NCBI GenBank assembly: GCA_031289895.1
Contig: JAITOP010000166.1
Coordinates: 1 to 6,212 of the forward strand
Direction of reading: 5' to 3'
From: Prevotellaceae bacterium
GTDB taxonomy: Bacteria; Bacteroidota; Bacteroidia; Bacteroidales; UBA932
Length of the DNA: 6,212 nucleotides
Part shown: positions 1 to 4,370 of the stretch, piece after piece
How the letters are laid out: every line of letters begins with the position of its first letter
Numbering within the stretch: the stretch's first letter is position 1
The notes under the pieces: model-generated
What the model saw: the letters and a program-made list of their open reading frames with translations, nothing else
Told to the model about the DNA's origin: nothing
The model's database searches: none
Program-made: the position numbers and the translations under genes

Positions 1-4
1 TTTG

Positions 5-79
5 CGGTGCGGACGGGACTCGAACCCGCGACCCCGTGCGTGACAGGCACGTATTCTAACCAAGCTGAACTACCACACC
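5..79 (-). tRNA. trnD: tRNA-Asp (anticodon GUC)
   Basis: On the minus strand the sequence folds as a full cloverleaf. The 7-bp acceptor stem GGTGTGG/CCGCACC contains one G-U pair. The D arm starts GTTCAGC, the anticodon stem is CGTGC/GCACG with loop CTGTCAC, and the T arm is GCGGG-TTCGAGT-CCCGT. The anticodon GTC lies at plus positions 42-44, which gives aspartate, and the discriminator base is G as expected for tRNA-Asp. The 3' CCA is not encoded (the DNA reads CAAA after the acceptor stem and discriminator), so it must be added by the nucleotidyltransferase. The gene is 75 nt without CCA. It lies 62 bp downstream of rsmD on the same strand and has its own promoter. Confidence 0.97.
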
Positions 80-96
80 TTAATATTTTGAGGTTG

Positions 97-127
97 CAAA
101 TGTACATCTTTTTTTTGATTTTGCAAT
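97..127 (-). promoter_or_regulatory. Bacteroidota-type promoter for tRNA-Asp
   Basis: Read on the minus strand, TACATTTG (97-104) is a perfect match to the Bacteroidota -7 consensus TAnnTTTG. Nineteen bases upstream is ATTG (124-127), a good match to the -33 TTTG/TTG element. Transcription would start roughly at 88-92, about 10 nt before the mature tRNA 5' end. This is the only promoter in the window in which both elements are convincing. The consensus is established for the phylum; the assignment here is inferred from position and match. Confidence 0.75.
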
Positions 128-141
128 ATTTTTAATGAAAA

Positions 142-672
142 TTATTTAAAAAAAGTGAAATTTACACTTCCGTAATGTCGGTAATCGGTAAATCGGGGAT
201 GTGTGCCGAAGTTATATTTGTCGGAATGTTCTATAATCAGCAAACCGTTATTTTTCAGTAAATTATATTCAAAAATTAAGTCGGGAATTTTATCAATATC
301 CGGCATTTCGTATGGTGGGTCGGCAAAAATTATATCGTAAGTTGCCGAACAAAACGAAATGAATTTTAAGGCATTGGTTTTTATTGTATGAATTTGCTCG
401 AATCCAAAATTGCTGGCTGTTTGTTTAATAAATGTATAATGAACGTTGTTTAGTTCGATTGTATCTATTTTTTTTGCTCCGCGCGATGCAAATTCAAAAC
501 TTATACTTCCTGTTCCTGCAAACAAATCGAGAACGTCTTTTTCTTCTATATCAATAATATTATTTAGAATATTGAAAAGATTTTCTTTTGCAAAATCGGT
601 TGTTGGTCGCGCACGAAAATTACGCGGCGGCACTATTGCTCGTCCTCTGTGACTTCCGCTTATTATACGCAT
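142..672 (-). CDS. rsmD: 16S rRNA (guanine-N2)-methyltransferase RsmD
   Basis: RsmD transfers a methyl group from S-adenosylmethionine to N2 of G966 (E. coli numbering) in helix 31 of 16S rRNA during 30S assembly, in the cytoplasm. The 176-residue protein has the complete family pattern. The N-terminus is MRIISGSHRGR, followed by RPTTDFAKENLFNIL at 22-36. The SAM-binding loop DLFAGTGS is at 49-56, the acidic ELN after strand 2 at 73-75, the catalytic DPPY at 118-121, and LLIIEHS at 144-150. Length matches the usual ~180 residues, so it looks intact. The start ATG is fixed by the N-terminal motif and overlaps the last 10 bp of the upstream DUF3822 gene, which suggests translational coupling. 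There is no Shine-Dalgarno sequence. Confidence 0.95.
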   Translation of the reverse strand: MRIISGSHRGRAIVPPRNFRARPTTDFAKENLFNILNNIIDIEEKDVLDLFAGTGSISFEFASRGAKKIDTIELNNVHYTFIKQTASNFGFEQIHTIKTNALKFISFCSATYDIIFADPPYEMPDIDKIPDLIFEYNLLKNNGLLIIEHSDKYNFGTHPRFTDYRHYGSVNFTFFK

Positions 673-1445
673 TTGTTGAGTTTTTCCAATAATAATAATT
701 GCGAAACATCTTCAATATCTATTGTTGCAAAAGCCGGATTTTTGTTTTCTTCTAATTTTGCTTGTTTAAAGACGTTTAAAAATTCTTCCAATTCGCGCTT
801 ACCTGCTTTTCCGGAAAGAAAAATATTGTATAACACAATGTCTAACTGCTCTTTTACTGCTGCCACAAAATATATTGCATCGTTTATATTTTCTGTTTTA
901 TACGAATTTTGCAATAAAAGTTTTTCTTTATTATTGGCTACTATATCTATGGTTTTTGAATCGAAAAAAACAAAAATATTTTTTCCGAAACTGCCTAAAG
1001 CCGAATTAATTAAAGGAATACTTTGATGATAAAATTCTGTTCGCGGCTGATATTTTTTTACGGTTTCGCAAATATTTTTATCAACAGCAAAAACACAGTA
1101 CGCTCCTATTTTTTTTACTTTTTGAGAAAATATTTTTTCGTCGCTTATATTACAAACAAATTTAAGATATTCGGACGATTTATTTTTATCAAAAAGATTA
1201 TTGGGTACAAGTGTCGATTTTTGAGTTACAACAATGCAATTAACAGCCGAATATTTTTTGGTTAACAGTGGTTCGGACGCAAATAAATTATCGATGTTGC
1301 TGTCGGTATTTATTTTTTTTGCAACAACACAAATATCATTAGCATCGAAAATACTAAAAAGAAATCCATCCAAAGATATTTGAATGGATAACTTGTATTT
1401 TGATGCTTTATTAGAATTAAATTTTTTATCAACAAAATCTAACAT
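663..1445 (-). CDS. DUF3822 family protein (function unknown)
   Basis: The 260-residue protein has no signal peptide or membrane segment and is probably cytoplasmic. I recognise it as DUF3822 (PF12864), a Bacteroidota family commonly encoded beside rsmD. The support is the N-terminal block LSIQISLDGFLFSIFD at 19-34, the conserved VPNNLF near 80-85, YHQSIPLI around 139-146, and the central LLLQNSYKTENINDAIYFV from about 177. The S-x-D-G hydrophobic strand pattern at the N-terminus recalls actin-like (ASKHA/PilM-type) folds. I believe structural work on a Bacteroides relative pointed the same way, but I cannot verify this here. No catalytic role is known to me. It starts 3 bp after the stop of the upstream membrane-protein gene and overlaps rsmD by 10 bp, so it is surely part of that operon. 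Codon and base usage match its neighbours. Confidence 0.85.
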   Translation of the reverse strand: MLDFVDKKFNSNKASKYKLSIQISLDGFLFSIFDANDICVVAKKINTDSNIDNLFASEPLLTKKYSAVNCIVVTQKSTLVPNNLFDKNKSSEYLKFVCNISDEKIFSQKVKKIGAYCVFAVDKNICETVKKYQPRTEFYHQSIPLINSALGSFGKNIFVFFDSKTIDIVANNKEKLLLQNSYKTENINDAIYFVAAVKEQLDIVLYNIFLSGKAGKRELEEFLNVFKQAKLEENKNPAFATIDIEDVSQLLLLEKLNKCV

Positions 1446-1448
1446 TGC

Positions 1449-2219
1449 TTATTCCCAGTTTCCCGCATCGTTGTTGGGGTTGTTGATATCGCCAACTTTT
1501 AATCCGGGATAATTATTAACCAATCGGTTTTTTTGCTCGTCGCTCTTGTTAATAATTTCCTGTTTATCCAAGCCTTTCAAAAAAACTTCGTTTGCAACTC
1601 GTGCTTCAAACAGAGGCACAAGCACTTTCGAAATAGTTTCTTTGATTTTTGCTTCCATTTCAAATTGAGGTTTTTCTACGTTGCCTTTAACTTCAACTCC
1701 CGGCACGTAACGCAATTCATCAATATTAAAATTAACTTTGCTTGAAAGTAAAATTGTATCAACTTTAACAACCGATTTTACTTCGTCAACAATAGGTTTG
1801 CGAACTGCCAAGCCTTTGCTGATAATGTCAGCATCGCTCATATCAACTAACGCTACAATTTTTTCACCTTTTATCGGGCGGCGTGCTTTGATTTGTTTTT
1901 GCTGTTCGTCATACAGTTTTTCGTATGCTTTTGTACGCTCCAAAGTTGCCGAATCGTCCAATGAACCTATCGAACGCAATGTCTGCATCTTTCCTGTTTT
2001 GTAGAAATTTTCGAGTGTATCGAAATTTGACGTATATTCGCCTTTTACACTTTTGTACGCTTGTTGCAAAGCGCGAATTTCTTTTAACCGTTCTACTACT
2101 TTCGTTTTACGAATTTCATAACCCGCGTTAAAATCAATGGGTTTTCTGATATTTGTTATCAGAAGATAAGCCAGCACAATAACCACAATGGCTAATACTA
2201 ATTGAATAATTTTTTTCAT
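1449..2219 (-). CDS. conserved single-pass membrane protein of unknown function
   Basis: The 256-residue protein begins with two lysines and one hydrophobic helix at about 4-24. The rest is soluble and probably faces the periplasm. The segment RLKEIRALQQAYKSVKGEYT (44-63), followed by SNFDTLENF, resembles the post-helix region of type IV pilin/pseudopilin-like proteins in spacing (helix, Q/A-x-x-Y, G-x-Y). However, the G|F-x4-E prepilin peptidase site is absent, so it is not a processed pilin. Residues 88-120 are highly charged and possibly coiled coil. The C-terminus ends PNNDAGNWE, a tail I recall as conserved in Bacteroides homologues. As first gene of the operon with the DUF3822 gene and rsmD, its conserved linkage is the best clue to its role. 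A membrane protein paired with a possible actin-like cytoplasmic partner is conceivable but unproven. Start chosen as MKK directly before the hydrophobic helix. Confidence 0.8.
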   Translation of the reverse strand: MKKIIQLVLAIVVIVLAYLLITNIRKPIDFNAGYEIRKTKVVERLKEIRALQQAYKSVKGEYTSNFDTLENFYKTGKMQTLRSIGSLDDSATLERTKAYEKLYDEQQKQIKARRPIKGEKIVALVDMSDADIISKGLAVRKPIVDEVKSVVKVDTILLSSKVNFNIDELRYVPGVEVKGNVEKPQFEMEAKIKETISKVLVPLFEARVANEVFLKGLDKQEIINKSDEQKNRLVNNYPGLKVGDINNPNNDAGNWE

Positions 2220-2259
2220 TTATTATATGTTTTTTTAATTTTACTCAAAGTTTGACTTG

Positions 2260-2267
2260 CAAAATTA
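2260..2267 (-). promoter_or_regulatory. -7 element of the orf256-DUF3822-rsmD operon promoter
   Basis: On the minus strand TAATTTTG, followed by C, matches the Bacteroidota -7 consensus TAnnTTTG exactly. It lies 41 bp upstream of the first ATG of the operon. A convincing -33 TTTG is missing; the nearest candidate is TTTC at plus positions 2286-2289, with an 18-bp spacer. The predicted 5' leader is about 30-35 nt, A/T-rich, without a Shine-Dalgarno sequence. Confidence 0.55.
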
Positions 2268-2339
2268 TAATTTTTTTTTCACTCAGAAATTTTTTTATGA
2301 ATTTTTTTTAAATTTATAGCATATTTCGTGCTAAATGAT

Positions 2340-2347
2340 TAATTTTG
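2340..2347 (+). promoter_or_regulatory. -7 element of the helicase promoter
   Basis: TAATTTTG matches the Bacteroidota -7 consensus exactly and sits 22 bp before the helicase ATG, predicting a very short leader of about 10-20 nt. The -33 region is weak (TTTA at 2313-2316 is 23 bp away). Together with the divergent element at 2260-2267 it accounts for the 149 bp intergenic region, in which I see no other structured element. Confidence 0.5.
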
Positions 2348-2368
2348 GGGCAAATTTTTTAACGTTCA

Positions 2369-3781
2369 ATGCTCAAAAATCATGTTTTTAATCAGCTTTG
2401 TTCTGATTTAAAGTACACACCAACGTCTTCGCAAACAGAATTGCTTGTCAAACTTGCCGAATTTATTATCGACAAAAACGACTCGCGAATCTTTGTTGTC
2501 AGTGGATTTGCCGGAACAGGAAAGACTTCGGCAATAAGTGCTTTGGTGGCTACATTAAAAAGTTTGCAACTAAAATCGGTTTTACTTGCGCCGACAGGAC
2601 GAGCCGCAAAAGTTCTTGCATCTTATTCAAACACAACAGCATATACCATTCATAAAAAAATTTATCGCCAAAAATCTTCTTCCGAAGGATTTGGAAAATT
2701 TATTGTTGACAGAAATATTCATGCCGATACAATTTTTATTGTTGACGAGGCATCAATGATTTCAAATACTCTTGCCGAACAATCGGTGTTTGGCAGCGGG
2801 CGTTTGCTCGACGACCTTATTGAATTTATACGTTCCGGAAAATCGTGCCGCCTTATTCTTGTCGGCGACCGCGCCCAGCTTCCGCCCGTAGGACTTGACC
2901 AAAGCCCCGCCCTCAACGAACAAGAACTGCATTATTTTGGCGATATACAAAAAATAAATCTTAATGATGTCGTTCGTCAGGCTGCCGATTCTGAAATTCT
3001 TTCAAATGCAAATCGTTTGCGTGTTAATATTGATAGTAATATTTTGCAAATACCAAAATTTAAATTTACCAATGTTGCTGATGTAGAATTAATATCATCT
3101 GCCGATGTTGTTGAAAAAATAGACGATACATACAGCAAATTCGGTTTTGAAAATACAGCCGTAATAACATATTCAAATCGGCGGGCTAACCGATATAACG
3201 AAGGCATCCGCGCACGTATTTTCGGACGCGAAGAACAACTTGTAATCGGCGATTTACTTATGGTTGTGAAAAATTGTTATCAATTTATAGACAACAATAA
3301 AGATATTGATTTTATTGCCAATGGCGATATTGCCGAAATTACCCGCATCGGCAAATACGAACAACGCTACGGTTTTAATTTTGCCAATGTAAGCCTTTGT
3401 TTTCACGATTATAACGATATGGAAATTGATTGTAAAATAATGCTTGATACGCTAAAAATAGAATCGGCATCGCTTAGCTACGACGAAAGCCGCAAACTTT
3501 ATGCAGCAATTGCCGAAGATTATGCACATATCACAAACAAACGCAAACTTTATGCCGCCATTCGCGAAGATTTATATTTTAATGCACTGCAAGTAAAATA
3601 TGCCTATGCCATAACCTGCCACAAAGCTCAAGGCGGACAATGGCGAACAGTATTTTTAGACAGATTGTTTTTTAAAGAACAAATTACAATTGCCGATTTA
3701 CGCTGGCTTTATACAGCATTTACACGCGCCACCGAAAAACTTTTTTTGATAGATTTTGATAAAAAATACCAAGAAAATTAA
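2369..3781 (+). CDS. ATP-dependent DNA helicase, superfamily 1B (RecD/Dda-like)
   Basis: The 470-residue protein is predicted to be a 5'-to-3' DNA helicase that acts on DNA in the cytoplasm. All SF1 motifs are visible in order. A Q-motif-like YTPTSSQ is at 16-22. Walker A GFAGTGKT is at 46-53, motif Ia LLAPTGRAAKVL at 72-83, motif II DEAS at 126-129 and motif III LVGDRAQLPPV at 164-174. VVRQ is at 201-204, and VITYSNRRANRYNEGIR (265-281) is motif IV-like. Motif V YAITCHKAQGGQW is at 413-425 and motif VI LYTAFTRATEKL at 447-458. Every catalytic residue appears present. The length fits the compact Bacteroidota helicases that are often encoded near rsmD/DUF3822. It is too short for RecD2 and has no relaxase or nuclease domain. 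Its specific pathway is not known to me. It is divergently transcribed from the rsmD operon. Confidence 0.93.
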   Translation: MLKNHVFNQLCSDLKYTPTSSQTELLVKLAEFIIDKNDSRIFVVSGFAGTGKTSAISALVATLKSLQLKSVLLAPTGRAAKVLASYSNTTAYTIHKKIYRQKSSSEGFGKFIVDRNIHADTIFIVDEASMISNTLAEQSVFGSGRLLDDLIEFIRSGKSCRLILVGDRAQLPPVGLDQSPALNEQELHYFGDIQKINLNDVVRQAADSEILSNANRLRVNIDSNILQIPKFKFTNVADVELISSADVVEKIDDTYSKFGFENTAVITYSNRRANRYNEGIRARIFGREEQLVIGDLLMVVKNCYQFIDNNKDIDFIANGDIAEITRIGKYEQRYGFNFANVSLCFHDYNDMEIDCKIMLDTLKIESASLSYDESRKLYAAIAEDYAHITNKRKLYAAIREDLYFNALQVKYAYAITCHKAQGGQWRTVFLDRLFFKEQITIADLRWLYTAFTRATEKLFLIDFDKKYQEN

Positions 3782-3782
3782 G

Positions 3783-3810
3783 AATTAAAAATTAAAAATT
3801 AAAAATTAAG
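3783..3810. repeat. heptamer array 1, four units of AATTAAA/G
   Basis: The four consecutive 7-bp units AATTAAA, AATTAAA, AATTAAA and AATTAAG begin at 3783, 3790, 3797 and 3804. The first unit starts two bases after the helicase stop codon. The array is nearly perfect and lies between two convergent genes. Confidence 0.85.
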
Positions 3811-3828
3811 AGACAAGAAGTTAGCAAG

Positions 3829-3856
3829 CATTAATCATTAACCATTAATAATTAAC
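3829..3856. repeat. heptamer array 2, four units of (C/A)ATTAA(T/C)
   Basis: The units CATTAAT, CATTAAC, CATTAAT and AATTAAC begin at 3829, 3836, 3843 and 3850, ending two bases before the rhodanese stop codon. The units share the core ATTAA with array 1 but are more degenerate. An 18-bp non-repetitive spacer (3811-3828) separates the arrays. There is no GC-rich hairpin, so neither array looks like an intrinsic terminator for the convergent genes. Confidence 0.75.
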
Positions 3857-3858
3857 CA

Positions 3859-4278
3859 CTATAAATTGCCTTTATCTTTTCGTTTTTTTATGGGATAATT
3901 TTGTTTTTTCCATGCCTCGATGCCGCCGTTGAGGTTGTATATTCGGGTAAAATCAAGGGTTGATAAAATTTCGGCGGCGCGTAAACTTCTCACTCCCGAA
4001 TGGCAATAAACATAAACAATTCTGTCTTTACTAAGTTTTTTAGCAATTTTTTTCTGAAAGTCAATTTTATTAATATCAATATTTATTGCGTCTTTAATAT
4101 GTTCGGCATCAAATTCGGCTTTGGTGCGCACATCTATAATCTGTGGATTTTCATCTTCGCTTAAAGCAAAACGAAATTTGTCGGCATCAAACGAGCTTAT
4201 TTTCTGAGCATATACATTTGTTGTCATCAATATCAGTGTAAATGCAATTATTGTTTTGGAAATTATTTTCATCATCAT
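3859..4278 (-). CDS. exported single-domain rhodanese-like protein
   Basis: The 139-residue protein has an N-terminal signal peptide: Lys4 and Lys8, a hydrophobic stretch IIAFTLILM, and a likely cleavage VYA|Q after residue 24. No lipobox cysteine is present, so it should be a soluble periplasmic protein. The remainder is one rhodanese domain: IIDVRTKAEFDAEHIKDAIN at 47-66, active-site loop CHSGVRS with Cys92 and Arg97 at 92-98, and the C-terminal NLNGGIEAWKK at 115-125. The intact cysteine and six-residue loop fit sulfurtransferase activity (persulfide on Cys92) rather than a phosphatase or inactive domain. The physiological donor and acceptor cannot be told, since no sulfur-metabolism gene is adjacent. 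Three ATG codons lie in a row (4278, 4275, 4272); any could be the start, and the third gives the cleanest signal peptide. A lysine-rich tail follows the domain. Confidence 0.9.
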   Translation of the reverse strand: MMMKIISKTIIAFTLILMTTNVYAQKISSFDADKFRFALSEDENPQIIDVRTKAEFDAEHIKDAINIDINKIDFQKKIAKKLSKDRIVYVYCHSGVRSLRAAEILSTLDFTRIYNLNGGIEAWKKQNYPIKKRKDKGNL

Positions 4279-4292
4279 AAATTTATATTTTA

Positions 4293-4300
4293 CAAAGTTA
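4293..4300 (-). promoter_or_regulatory. -7 element of the rhodanese promoter
   Basis: On the minus strand TAACTTTG is an exact match to TAnnTTTG, 15-22 bp before the candidate ATGs, giving a leader of only about 8-15 nt. The expected -33 position (about 4320-4324) falls inside the terminator hairpin of the upstream transporter gene and reads poorly (TCTC). The assignment rests on the -7 match alone. Confidence 0.5.
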
Positions 4301-4312
4301 ATAATTTTTCAG

Positions 4313-4347
4313 AAAAAAAAGAGATTGACGTTTTTTTGCCAATCTCT
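4313..4347 (-). terminator. rho-independent terminator of the POT transporter gene
   Basis: On the minus strand the transcript would form the stem AGAGATTGGC/GTCAATCTCT (4347-4338 pairing with 4329-4320, one G-U pair) with an eight-base A-rich loop. It is followed immediately by eight T residues (4320-4313, the first of which closes the stem). It begins 24 bp beyond the transporter stop codon. The reverse orientation lacks a good T tract, so termination should be one-directional. It separates the transporter from the downstream rhodanese gene. Confidence 0.88.
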
Positions 4348-4370
4348 CTTTCTGTATTTGTATTCTATTT

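Noticed and set aside
80..141. Intrinsic terminator after rsmD
   Set aside because: Only a weak A/T stem (TTGCAAA/TTTGCAA) is present, it is not followed by a T tract in the transcript direction, and it coincides with the tRNA promoter.
446..1265. Plus-strand open frames opposite rsmD and the DUF3822 gene
   Set aside because: They lie entirely opposite genes with clear family motifs, their translations are low-complexity (S/F/N-rich), and none has a recognisable domain or promoter.
1533..2131. Plus-strand open frames opposite the membrane-protein gene
   Set aside because: They overlap each other and the conserved minus-strand gene. Their composition is that of antisense to A/T-rich coding DNA, with no motif.
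1449..2219. Type IV pilin or pseudopilin
   Set aside because: The N-terminus lacks the prepilin peptidase site and the glutamate at mature position 5; only the helix-plus-linker pattern is similar.
2220..2368. Riboswitch or structured leader in the divergent intergenic region
   Set aside because: The region is homopolymer-rich A/T with two promoter elements; I see no stem with appreciable GC content and no known aptamer motif.
2719..3207. Minus-strand open frames inside the helicase gene
   Set aside because: The helicase motifs II, III and IV are encoded on the plus strand across this stretch; the antisense frames have no family features.
2369..3781. Full-length RecD2, or a conjugative relaxase-helicase (TraA/TraI)
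   Set aside because: The protein begins about 45 residues before Walker A and ends right after motif VI. There is no N-terminal RecD2 extension and no relaxase HUH motif.
3783..3856. CRISPR array or bidirectional terminator between the convergent genes
   Set aside because: The units are only 7 bp, directly abutting and without spacers, so this is not a CRISPR. There is no GC-paired stem followed by a T tract, so it is not an intrinsic terminator.
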